DNA from: Vigna angularis
Taxonomy: Eukaryota; Streptophyta; Magnoliopsida; Fabales; Fabaceae
Length of the DNA: 64,000 nt
Direction of reading: 5' to 3'
NCBI RefSeq assembly: GCF_016808095.1
Contig: NC_068979.1
Coordinates: 19,902,444-19,966,443 of the forward strand
Under the pieces are notes generated by a model. It was not told the DNA's origin and did no database searches. It saw nothing but the letters and a program-made list of their open reading frames with translations. The position numbers and the translations under genes are program-made. Positions within the stretch are counted from its first letter, which is position 1. Each line of letters starts with the position of its first letter. Below, in pieces: positions 1-10,667 of this stretch.

Positions 1-124
1 TTTGATAGAGAATCAAGGATCACGTAGTTCTGGCAAGGCGATATTATTTGTATTTGAAACATAGATGTTTTTTTTAGTTTTTTGAAGATTTTATATTTTT
101 TGGTATTTTTTATTTAGGAGAATG

Positions 125-372
125 AAAAGGTTTTTAGCACAAGGACGATGCGTGCGATCACACATGTGCCTAAACCTTTAAAACATATTTTTGTAATTTT
201 ATTTAAAAGAGAGAAAAGGTTTTTAGCACAAGGACGATGCGTGCGATCACACATGTGCTTAAACCTTTGAAACGTATTTTTGACATTTTTTTGAAGAAAG
301 AGAAAAGGTTTTTGGCACAAGGACGATGCGTGCGATCACACATGTGCCTAAACCTTTAAAACATATTTTTGG
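125..372. repeat. Triple direct subrepeat inside Ogre-like LTR
   Basis: Three copies of a ~68-bp motif (aaaaggttttTagcacaagg, then acgatgcgtgcgatcacaca, then tgtgcctaaacc) lie at about 125-193, 213-283 and 302-372. The core carries short inverted pieces (GCACA...TGTGC), so each copy could form a small hairpin. The same triplet recurs at about 15635-15882 and 33992-34239 in the other LTRs. Confidence 0.85.
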
Positions 373-929
373 GATTTTGATTTTTTTATTTTGTATTTTT
401 CTTTTTATCTTTAATTTTTATATTTTAGTTTTCTTTTTATTAAGAAGAGAGACGAGTTGAAATGTCTATGACATAAAATTGTGAAAGAAAAAAAAAACAT
501 AAGATAAAATTGTGGTAGAAAATTGGATAAATTTAAAAAAAAAGATCAAAATGCATATAAATAGAATGAAAAGAAAATGTGTACCTCGTTGAAGATTTGA
601 AAGATGAAGCAAAACTTTGCTTGTAATAAGTTGTAAGGAGAGATAGGTTGATGGCGAAGAAGATGAATTTATAGTAGAAATGTGGTATGGGATTTACTAT
701 GTATAGAGGGATTAGGAAATAGTAAAATGTGAGAGAAAAATGAAGTAGAGTTTTGGGATGGAATGAAGAGGTTTTGAGAGAGAAGAGATGAGTATTATGT
801 AATTTTTGTGTGTGTGTGAAGTGAAGAGAATGTAGGTATTTATAGAGTTAAGGATGAAGAAAGTTGATGAATAAAAATAATATAATAAGTTGGTGGAAAA
901 TTTAGATGAAATAAAATATAATAAAAAAA

Positions 930-1370
930 GATGAATAGAAAAAGTTAATGTGGAAAATAAGTGAAAGAAATAATATAAAAAGTTTGTGGAAAAATTAGGT
1001 GAAATAAAATATAGTGAATAGTAAAAGTTAATGTGGAAAATAAGTGAAAGAAATAATATAAAAAGTTGGTGAAGAAATTAGGTATGGAAATTAAGTGAAA
1101 GAAATAATATAAAAAGTTGGTGGAGAAAGTAGGTAAAATAAAATATAGTGAATAGTAAAAGTTAATGTGGAAAATAAGTGAAAGAAATAATATAAAAAGT
1201 TGGTGGAGAAATTAGGTGTGGAAATTAAGTGGAAGAAATAATATAAAAAGTTGGTGGAGAAATTAGGTGAAATAAAATATAGTGAATAGTAAAAGTTAAT
1301 GTGGAAAATAAGTGAAAGAAATAATATAAAAAGTGGGTGGAGAAATAAGGTGGAGAAAAATGGATAATAA
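930..1370. repeat. AT-rich subrepeats in Ogre-like LTR
   Basis: Repeated phrases such as gttaatgtggaaaataagtg, aaagaaataatataaaaagt and gtggagaaattaggt recur four to five times with irregular spacing. The same block is present in LTR copies 2 and 3 (about 16440-16880 and 34797-35237). It has no coding potential. Confidence 0.8.
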
Positions 1371-1723
1371 AAAATGTTGATGGAGAAGATATAATTAAAA
1401 AATGTAAGTGGAATAATTAGAAAAGTTGATATATAAAATTAATATGGAAATTATGTGGAAAAAGTAAATGAAAAAGGTAGATGATGTGGAGGGTGAGGTG
1501 GATGGTGATGTGGAGAATGGGGTGTGATAAGAAAAGATGGGTGGTGAGGAAGTAAAAAATGTGAGATTATTTTGGGCCATTGGATTAAGTGTTTAAAAGA
1601 AAATTTTGGGGTGCAAAAAGTAAAATAAATAGTATTTTTCATTTTGGTTTTTTTTTTATGTTTTTTTTTTTTATTTATTTTTGTGATGAATTATATTTAC
1701 CCGGACGAAATTGGGTATTGACA

Positions 1724-1737
1724 GCTGCCCCTCTTTA
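1724..1737 (-). other. Polypurine tract of left unit
   Basis: The minus strand reads TAAAGAGGGGCAGC immediately before the LTR start TGTCAATACCC. This is the expected position and composition of the plus-strand DNA synthesis primer of an LTR retrotransposon. The identical tract lies at 17233-17246. Confidence 0.8.
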
Positions 1738-1974
1738 CTTAGATTTTACTAGATAATATGACAAACAACGTTTTTATATTATTAGAGTAAAAGATAAGTA
1801 AAGATAGAAATACTAATTTCGTCTGGGTTTCAAAGAGAAAAGAGGAGAATAACAATCGATTCAAGTACATAAGATGAAGAGAATCACGATGCAATAAAAA
1901 GGGTTCGACCATTGCCTAGCAGAGGATCGATATCCCAAAGAGAAACTAAAGGTGCCATACAAAAATTGAACTTA

Positions 1975-3240
1975 AGGGCCAGGCAAAAATTGAAGTTAAG
2001 AGCCAGTGTGAAAACTGGGCTTGGGGGCCAGTGTGGAAACTGGGCTCTGGGGGCTAGTGTGAAAACTGGGCTTGGGGGCCAGTGTGGAAACTGGGCTTGG
2101 GGGCCAGTGCGGAAACTAGGCTTGGGGGCCAGTGTGAAAACTGGGCTTTTGGGGCCAGTGTGGAAACTCGGCTTGGGGGCCAGTGTGAAAACTGGGCTTT
2201 TGGGACCAGTGTCGAAACTGGGCTTGGGGGCTAGTGTGAAAACTGGGCTTTTGGGGCCAGTGTGGAAACTGGGCTTGGGGCCAGTGTGGAAACTGGGCTT
2301 TGGGGGCCAGTGTGAAAACTGGGCTTGGGGGCCAGTGTGGAAACTGGGCTTGGGGGCCAGTATGGAAACTAGGCTTAGGGGCCAGTGTGAAAACTGGGCT
2401 TTTGGGGCCAGTGTGGAAACTGGGCTTGGGGGCCAGTGTGAAAACTGGGCTTTTGGGGCCAGTGTGGAAACTGGGCTTGGGGGCCAGTGTGGAAACTGGA
2501 CTTTAGGGCCAGTGTGAAAACTGGGCTTGGGGCCAGTGTGAAAACTGGGCTTGGAGCCAGTGTGGAAACTGGGCTTTGGGGCCAGTGTGGAAACTGGGCT
2601 TTTGGGGCTAGTGTGGAAACTGGGCTTGGGGGCAAGTGTGAAAACTGGGCTTTTGGGGCCAATGTGGAAACTGGGCTTGGGGGCCAGTGTGAAAACTGGG
2701 CTTTTGGGACCAGTGTGGAAACTGGGCTTGGGGCCAGTGTGGAAACTGGGCTTGGGGCCAGTGTGGAAACTGGGCTTTTGGGGCCAGTGTGAAAACTGGG
2801 CTTGGAGGCCAGTGTGGAAACTGGGCTTGGGGGCCAGTGTGGAAACTGGGCTTGGGGGCCAGTGTGAAAACTGGGCTTTTAGGGCCAGTGTGGAAACTGG
2901 GCTTGGGGGCCAGTGTGGAAACTGGGCTTGGGGGCTAGTGTGAAAACTGGGCTTTTGGGGCCAGTGTGGAAACTGGGCTTGGGGGCCAGTGTGGAAACTG
3001 GGCTTGGGGGCCAGTGTGGAAATTGGACTTTAGGGCCAGTATGAAAACTGGGCTTGGGGCCAGTGTGAAAACTGGGCTTGGGGGCCAGTATGGAAACTGG
3101 GCTTGGGGGCCAATGTGGAAACTGGGCTTTTGGGGCCAGTGTGGAAACTGGGCTTGGGGGCCAGTGTGGAAACTGGGCTTGGGGGCCAGTGTGGAAACTG
3201 GGCTTGGGGGCCAGTGTGAAAACTGGGCTTTTGAATTTTG
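1975..3240. repeat. Tandem repeat in 3' region of Ogre-like element (left unit)
   Basis: The block holds several dozen monomers of about 20-30 bp built on gccagtgtggaaactgggct followed by tggg, ttgg or tttggg. Two common variants alternate (gtggaaactggg and gtgaaaactggg). Monomer length varies, so open reading frames appear in several frames on both strands without being genes. Tandem repeats between the coding region and the 3' LTR are known for Tat/Ogre-lineage elements. A looser extension with longer units (aattttgaaattcttgaaac plus a monomer) continues to about 3600. Confidence 0.95.
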
Positions 3241-3600
3241 AAATTCTTGAAACTTGTAATTTGAGAAATGTTGGCTAGTGTGGAAACTGGGCTTAGGGGC
3301 CAGTATGGAAACTGGGTTTGGGACCAATGTGATAATTGGGCTTTGTGGGCCAGTGTGGAAACTGGACTTTCAAATTTTGAAATTCTTGAAACTTGTAATT
3401 TGAGAAATGTTGGCCAGTGTGGAAACTGGGCTTAGGGGCCAGTATGGAAACTGGGCTTTCAGATTTTGAAATTCTTGAAATTTGTAATTTGTGAAATGTC
3501 TTGTAATTTTGATAGAAATTTGATTTTTGAAAAAGCGTAGGGGTGTTGAAACCTTTCATTTTGTGGGCCAGTGTAGAAACTGGGATTTCGAATTTTGAAA

Positions 3601-5004
3601 TTCCTGAAACTTCAAATGTTATTTAATTTTGACACAAATTTGAAAGTTTATCGACATGAAACAATATGGCTTGAGAGAGAAAATCTGAATGTTATTCTTT
3701 TTGTGTTTTCTTTGGTTTTTTTTTTTTTTTTGAAGAAGGAAATCGATAACCATTCATGTGAATGAAGAGGGTTTCGATGAGAAATACTTTCTTTTTGATA
3801 AATATATGAAAACGTTTGCTTTGTTTTGTTTTTTTGTTATTTTTTCGAGTCCATGGTCTTACTTGCAATCATCAGACTGACCATTATTTCCAATGCTTAG
3901 AAAAGTGAGGAATGTCATACATCCGAGATCTAACTTTCAGATTATTACATTTTGACTTTTTCTCCCGAGACATTAACGTACACATGCTTGAATTCACTCG
4001 GAAGTGAAGAAATGGGAATTGTTTAGAATGGTTTGGAAGATAATGGGATAGCCATGCGGGCTTGTCACCTCATACGCTCCTTACAGGAGATGAGTGCCAA
4101 AGCGAAACACGAGGTACCTAAAAAGTTGCCCCGATTTGGTGTAATGAGTATGATGGTGAATCCATGATAATTCTGGTGAAAAATTCAAGTAAGATCTGCA
4201 AAGCTGCCCCATTCTTGAGATTATGGTTTGACGAATTTCAAGGAAAAGACGCGCGGTGAGGTTCATCAAGCTGCCCCAGTTTTGTTGTTGTTTTTTTTTT
4301 TTGGAATGGGGTTCCGTTTGGAAGAAGTAGTGGGTAGGAAAGGGTCAGCTAAAAGGATGGCTCAAATTGCTTCGATTTTCTTTTGTATGCTTTTGGCTGG
4401 TTGGTAGAGAGGTCCCCTATTCTTGAGACATTATTCATTTTCAAATCTTTTTTTTTTTGGACACATTGAAAGTTATTTTGTCTTATCTCAAAATTAAGTT
4501 TTATGAAAATATGAGCAATCATCATTCGATCTGCGTGGACTTTGTTAGGCTTGTAAGATGGCTAGGGGCTAAAAGGTATTGAAAGAAAAGGGTATAAAGG
4601 CCCAAATGAAATGTTTGTCGGATACACATTTTTTTTTTAAAACAAAGGTTATCATCTACGCATTGCATCAACTATTTGATCTTTAGAGCACTTTGCTTTT
4701 GTCTTGAACTTCGTTTTTCCTTCATCTCTGGTTAATTCTTTTTTATTGTTGTTTTTTTTTATTTACCCTTTTTGAAGGATTCGCTTCATTTGATCGTTGA
4801 GTACTCTTCATCTGCATTCCAAGTTGACTCATGCTGATGATAACCCTTGCATGGGAATAATTTTGAAAAAGAATTTATTTTTGGCTCAAACGGGGTAACA
4901 ATGGTTATAGTTTTTTGCTTTTTGGATAAAGAAAGAAGGCCACACATCATTTTAAACTCTGATTGCTTTATTTTCAAAAGATTAATTCTACGATTAGATG
5001 ACCT
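3601..5004 (-). other. Non-coding 3' region of Ogre-like element (left unit)
   Basis: This is T-rich sequence with short ORFs only, lying between the tandem repeat and the nested Athila-like insertion. I see no pol motif on either strand. It ends with GACCT (5000-5004), the target site of the nested element. The counterpart is 19109-20512. Confidence 0.75.
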
Positions 5005-7260
5005 TGATGAGAGTGTCGCACCTCCCACAAAAGTTGTGCATTAAAAGAATGCAGTATAGTTACTAGGAAGTGACTCCTAGGTCGTCTCTCAAGGACCAAT
5101 TTGTGATTCAGTCTCAGATTAAACACGAAAGGGGGGGTTTTGTGATTTTTTTTTGGTTTGACACGGAAAAATAAATTTAAAACTGACTGGAATTTAAATA
5201 AGACAGAATTTAAAAACACTGAAGTAAATTTTAAAGATAGTAAAATCAAAACAGTAAAAGACGATAAAAATGAAAAGTGGTAAATTGAGAAATGGAAAAA
5301 TTAAACGATGTAGAAAACAATAAACGGTAAAATAAAAGAGACAGTAAAAAATAAAAGTACTTGACTGAAAATGAAAAAGATTCATGTAAGGATTCAACAC
5401 TTTAAATAAAATTCTTAAAGGTAAAAATAAAACGAGTAAAACTGATCCAAACATTACATGCTTTTAGAAATAAAATTATACAATTTTTACTGTTGGAAAA
5501 TAAAAACACAAGAGAGAGGAATAGAAAGAGGCGAGAGCCTCCTCCCAGGCCGTGACTCTTTCTTGTGATGCTGCTTCCTTTTATTTCCAAAACTCAGTAC
5601 CTACTCCCGTAAGTCCTCCTTCATTCCAGACAATTTTTCCGTTTCTTGTCCCTCAGCAACCCCTTCTTTTCCTAAATTTCTTCCAGCTTTCTAGCCTATT
5701 TTTCAGTCTGCCTTTGTGTTTTGTTTTGTCTCCTTGCAGCACGAATTTCTTCTTGTTGAGCAATTTGTGCTCCTTGGTCGTGCGAAAAGGAAGTAGGGGG
5801 GCCCTTATTTCTTGTACACATGCTGTTAGTCTTCTTTCCATTCCACGGTTTCTCTTCACGCTGCTGTAGTTGCTCCAATTCCAGCTTTCCCATCTCTTGT
5901 CCCTAGCTTCCTTTGACTTTCTTTCAACTCCTAGACGTGCCAAGGAAATAGTTGGGCTCCCACTTCCAATGTGCTGGATCGTGAACTTGGTTCTTCCTCT
6001 CACGGAAATTTTGCTGCAACCGTGGCTCCCATCCCAATTCTTCTCCCAGCTGGACCGTGAAGGTGGCTGCAGCTGCTGGTGGACGCTCTCTTCGCTTCAT
6101 TCACGCTGCAGGTGGCACATCCAACACACGTCCCAGCTCTCTCTTCCGTGCTCTTCGTGCTCCAAGCTTGCTGGACGGTGCAGCTGGGTGTCCGTGAAAC
6201 CAAACCTTGCATGCTTCCCTCCACCGTGCTCTTCTCCCATTTAACAATTGTCATTTTCCAATAATATAAGAAGTGATGTACGGCTATGTGTGCTTTCCAC
6301 ATGGAGCATTTATTTTTATTCTCAATTGTGGGTTGTTGTATTTTCTTCCAGATGAAGCACTTTCTTTCTCCAAAATAAAACATCCCCTTTCTAAGCAATT
6401 TAGTGCAGCGTGTTTGCTTCCTTTCTTTTTCAATTAGAAAGATCACTTTCTTATGTGAGCTACTTCCAAGCATCAATTAAATATCAAAAACCGTGAGTGG
6501 TGGCTGAACCATAAGGTGTGAGCTTTACTTCTTCCCATGTGCAGACCACTTCATTCTCTCCAATTAATCAAGCCCGAGAGTTGCTTCTCTTTTCCAATAA
6601 TGAAAAATATTATTTTTAAAATAAAATTCAGCATTTTGTTTTGCATGCCACCAACTTCATTTCCCTCTTCTTTCTTTACGTAGCTGCACCCACAAATAAA
6701 GAAAACCATGTGGCTCCTTTTTGATTCCAAAAGCTTTTCCAAAATGACTTCTCCATGGGCCCTACGTGAACTTTCATTTGGTGGCCCCTTGTCTTTATTC
6801 CACATCATGTTATGAAAAATGAGAGAAAACCGCCGTGAGCTTCTTTTGCTTAGCTCTGAATTTCATTTGTTCATGGCCCCTCCTTCATTTCACTAAGTCC
6901 ATTATATCCTTTGGTCACCAACGTGAACGGTTCATTCCACCATGCCATTGTCTTTCAAATTTATTTTGACAAAACCGTGAATGGGCGTGTGGTGTGTATA
7001 TTTTCCAAGCCAATTTTTACTTCTTAAAAATTCTAAGAAGTGAGATGTTTCCAAATGTCCCAAAATATTATCCAACAATTTCCCTACACTCAATAATGTA
7101 AATAATTAGTCTCAGATAATTCAAATTAACTAAAATAAGAATTTCTGATCGAAGTAAGCACAATTCAGAAAAATAGGAAAATATTGGACAATTAAGTACA
7201 ATTCCCCGATTAATTCTAGCATAATAAACTAAGTGAAGTGAACAAAATATTGACTCATCA
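5005..7260 (-). repeat. Athila-like LTR (3' LTR, left unit)
   Basis: It starts tgatgagagtgtcgcacctc and ends ttgactcatca, giving TG...CA termini on both strands, and is 2256 bp long. It is the same length as the two LTRs of the right-unit element. One substitution is visible near 5951 (t here, g in both other copies). Small ORFs inside (for example 5653-6003) recur in all LTR copies and resemble no known protein. Confidence 0.9.
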
Positions 7261-8730
7261 AAATAGACCACACTTAGTCTTTTGCACTCCTGGGCAAAAT
7301 TAAGACGCAAATCAGGGAATGGTTCAAAGGACAAGGAAGGTGACAACACAAACTCAGCAGATAGAAAAATAAAATCTCGCAAGAAAATAAAAAGAATTTA
7401 CAAAGTTCTCACGAAATATGGACAGAGAAAAGAAGTAGACAATGTCCAACACATAGTCAAGAAAAGCAGATACTTACAGAAATCATCCAAGCAATTCAAA
7501 GTATGGCAAAATAATTAATCAGTTCAAGAGGTGATTCAAAAATAACAAAACCTCACAGATGCACTACAGTGTTTCTCTCAAGTGTTTAAGGTAAATCAAT
7601 GTCACTCAATGCACTCAAGAAAGCAAACACAAGTAGACTTGGCAAGCTTCTAATATCAACACTTAAAACATATGCACGTTCAAATCAAAAGGTCTTTTAT
7701 GGGTGAAATGGGGCCAAGGACAGGGGAGGATAAATTTGGATAAGTAGCTATAGCTCAGAAGAAATAGAGGAGTACTGGAAAAAAAAATGGAAATACAGTC
7801 AAATCTCACCCAAACCTCTAATTCAATCCTCTTCTCGACTCCATTGTTCACATAATTGTTTCTCATATTTCTCTTTTTCTCATCATTGTTTTTCATCCTG
7901 TCTTTTTTTATTTTCTCTCTTTATCACCTAACAGGATATAAATCATCATTTTCAAAACAAACCAAGATGAGGAACCACTAGCCAATTCATCATAATTCCC
8001 AAGGAGACCACACTTTTTCACAAAACACTTTTATAGCTCCAGACTTCCCTACGGTTAAGGTAATCATTGTTTTTCTCTCAGGGTCAGTGTATGAGCTTTA
8101 ACATAAAGAAATGGGGAAAGTACAGGCTCAAAGGGGTTATCAAAGGATAATAACAGGGTAGGCTTATTTGGCTAAAGAGGCTCAAGAATTAAAATGCCTT
8201 TATCATTTCTAAACATGCATATAAATCAAGTACATCAGAAAGAATCAAGCCAAGGCATATGTGTAAGCAATAAAGATACATATCACACACAAGAAAGAAA
8301 ATTAAGTGGCTCAAATCTCACACAGGGTATTCGTCACAATCAAATCAACCTCTTAAACATTATAATCATCTTCCAAGCAGAGAAAAGCAAGGATGTCAAA
8401 CCATAAGCATTAAGTAAGTGAAGCAAAATCTACAACTTAGACATCATCCAGAAATCAAGAGAAAAATGTAAAATTTATTTCACACAAAACTCGATAAAAA
8501 CAACTTAAAACAGAAAAAATTTAACACTCAAAAACAACAAAAAATTTATCACGCAAAACACACAAAACAAAGAAAATACAGAATCTCTCCCAATAGACCA
8601 CACTTAAACTACACATTGTCCTCAATGTGTTCTAATCATAACATCAGCAATCAAAATAGGAAACATATTATGGACAAGTGCGATAAAAGTAAGGAAAAAG
8701 GGAGAGAAAGAAAATGCAAACTCCCGTAGG
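7261..8730 (-). other. Non-coding internal 3' part of Athila-like element (left unit)
   Basis: No coding signal lies between the gag stop and the 3' LTR, where a full-length Athila element would carry pol and often an env-like ORF. The purine-rich stretch on the minus strand next to the LTR (around 7261-7280, AAGTGTGGTCTATTT) is the likely polypurine tract, although it is interrupted by pyrimidines. Confidence 0.6.
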
Positions 8731-10095
8731 TTATGGTGGAAGCTGCCAATTTTGGATCATCAGGGAGATGTCTTCCAACTTAGATTCCAGCCTGGACGTT
8801 TTGAGGATGAACTGCTTCATCCTCCAAATTTGATCGAGTAGTGAAATGTTTTCCACAGCTGGATCAAAGCAGAAATTGTTGATGAGTCGGTTCAGCAGGT
8901 GTCTGTTGTTGTTGAAACAGTTCTGGGTACTCGCACCTTTGTCTTCAATTGTGGGTGTCTGCTTATCAAGTTTATACGTACCTCCTGCAACATGGTTAGT
9001 GCAATGTGGCACTACAGAAATTTCATGCAGGGGTATAACACCCAAATTATCATACTGAACCTCAATTATACTCTCAGAACATGAATCACTTTTAAATTCA
9101 GAAACAATATCAACCACAAACTCAGATTCATGTTCAGTGCATGAAGAATAAACATTTGGATGTGATAGCAAAAATTTGTTTTCATCATGTAGAAAGTTAG
9201 AATTAAGAGCATGCTCATCAATATCATAATTATCAACATACCTCTCAACAGCATAATCATCAATACAATTAAATTGAGGTATGTTGGTGGAAAATGAAAG
9301 TGGTCTACCTGGCTCAAAAGTATTGCTTATTCCTGCTTGGGCCTCAAAATCTTCAGCAGTCTCCTCAAGTGAAAGAGTGGGAATCTGCCCGATCTGATCA
9401 GTCAGATTCTTCATGGCAGCTTGAATTTCCTGCTTGATTTGATAGAACTGAATGCTCTTCATGGTTATCTGCTCCAGTAACTCCTTCATTGTAGGTTCAG
9501 AAGTAGAAGGCTGAGGAGCTATTTGGGCAGGAGCATCATATTGCTGACTCTCATATTGCTGGACTGGTGGAGGCATAAAAGTACTCTCGAATGGTGGTTC
9601 TAGATAATGATCTTGTGGGGTATCGTACCATTCGTTGTTAAGATCATTCCACTCAGAATCGTTGATGTATCCATACTGCTCAGGGGAGAATTTGCTCAGA
9701 AATTGATGCTCAAGATATCCCCAATTGGTAACGGATCCTAGAGGAAGAGAGTCTTGCCAATCCTTAGCTGCTCCTTGTAATGAGTGCGGAAATGCCCTCA
9801 AGAAAATGTGATCAAGAGGGACATGTGGAGGCTTCATTGAAGAGCACATGTTGTGGAACTCCTCCAAATGTCTATGTGGGCATTCTCCAGCAAATCCATG
9901 AAACTTAGGGAGCAGATATATCAGTCCAGTGCTAAGAACGCAATGAATATCATCCTTTGTAGGTGGGACCGGCTCACGAGGAGCGCGCTCAGGAAATTGA
10001 GGATGATCCATATAATTTTCATCATAAAAATCAGCACGAGAATCAGAGTAACATGTAGAAGGAGATTCATGATTACAGGCACTCGCAGGGATCAC
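8731..10095 (-). pseudogene. Athila-like gag, N-terminus lost (left unit)
   Basis: This ORF matches the 471-aa gag of the right unit from its residue 20 or so to the stop. The original start is gone through the deletion at 10086-10088. The remaining frame opens with a new ATG whose first residues come from flanking sequence. The Retrotrans_gag region (KFHGFAGECPHRHLEEFH near the N-terminus, then FPHSLQGAAKDW) is intact. With no LTR promoter upstream it is unlikely to be expressed from its own element. Confidence 0.8.
10086..10088. other. Deletion junction (CAG microhomology)
   Basis: Left of the junction the sequence follows ...cactcgcag (right-unit 25597). Right of it the sequence follows ...cagggatcactc (right-unit 28444 onward). 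The three shared bases CAG occur at both parental sites, as expected for end joining or illegitimate recombination. The missing interval is 2849 bp and accounts for the unequal period of the two units. Confidence 0.9.
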
Positions 10096-10667
10096 TCAAC
10101 TAGCGCAAACGAGGATAATGTTGGTCAGGCCAATCTGCCCCAGTGTAAAGGTTTTTGTTACTGAGGGCAGTGACAATGTTTACTAGGGAAGATCCTTTAT
10201 TTTGGAAAGTGAAGGGTGAGATTTTTCAAACACCATGTGCACAAACATCTCAAGAGAAAACATCAAATTGTTATTTTTGATTCAACATTTGACCTCGGAA
10301 AAATCTGACACTACAACTTTTGTTTTCTTTTTGTTATCAATTCTTTTATTTTCTTTTTTTTTATTTATATATTTTTTTCTATTTTCGAAAAAACAAGAGT
10401 TTGATAATTTGCAAGAAAGACAAGCGACTCAATATTGCCTTCATTTATTTGTTTTTTTTTTCAATTTTGTTATTCGCGGCTTTCGTTTTTCTCCACGACA
10501 CCCTATTAGGACATGATTTCCAGTAAACCTTGGAGATACCAAATAATGAAAGTTCACATTAAAAGTCACGGATAAAAGCATAATATCCATGAGCATAACC
10601 CTCGTAGCAAGACAAAACAACATCAGTTTCGCCTTTTACAACAACCTATGCTTTCCCATATAGTTCT
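10089..10667 (-). other. Non-coding segment downstream of gag (left unit)
   Basis: This is T/A-rich sequence between the Ogre-like gag stop and the deletion junction. In an autonomous Ogre element protease and pol would start here. I find neither a DTG/DSG protease motif nor RT motifs on either strand. The counterpart is 28447-29025. Confidence 0.65.

Larger units (their letters stand above)
1..1723 (-). repeat. Ogre-like LTR copy 1 (3' LTR of left unit, cut by window edge)
   Basis: Base 1 aligns with 15511 of copy 2, so about 510 bp of this LTR lie to the left of the window. It ends at ...attgaca (minus-strand start TGTCAATACCC) and is followed directly by the polypurine tract. It contains the three ~90-bp spaced subrepeats near 125-372 and a second subrepeat block near 930-1370. 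It differs from the other copies mainly in homopolymer length near 1650-1675. Confidence 0.9.
5005..10088 (-). mobile_element. Nested Athila-like element, 5'-truncated (left unit)
   Basis: It comprises a full 2256-bp 3' LTR (5005-7260), a non-coding internal 3' part and most of the gag ORF. Sequence identity with 20513-25597 runs to the CAG at 10086-10088. From there the sequence continues with what corresponds to 28447 onward in the right unit. The first part of the internal region, the PBS, the whole 5' LTR and the right target-site copy are therefore missing (2849 bp). The remaining element has no promoter LTR and no primer site and cannot move by itself. Confidence 0.9.

Noticed and set aside
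114..320. 68-aa ORF in the Ogre-like LTR, present three times
   Set aside because: It reads across the LTR subrepeats and its periodic peptide comes from the direct repeats. It has no gene context.
1975..3240. CRISPR-like regular repeats
   Set aside because: Units are directly adjacent with no unique spacers, vary in length, and lie in the 3' region of a plant retrotransposon.
1912..3327. Overlapping long ORFs with repeated GASVKTGLGG / GQCGNWAWG peptides on both strands
   Set aside because: They are the translation of the 20-30 bp tandem repeat. Frames are open because the monomer lacks stops, the same holds on the opposite strand, and there is no start context or family match.
5653..6476. 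Several 60-158 aa ORFs on both strands inside the Athila-like LTR
   Set aside because: They recur identically in each LTR copy, overlap each other on both strands, have no recognisable domain and lie in GC-richer LTR sequence.
7282..8406. Small lysine-rich and other ORFs in the internal Athila-like region
   Set aside because: They are short and have no family resemblance. Sequence composition is the same as the surrounding non-coding DNA.
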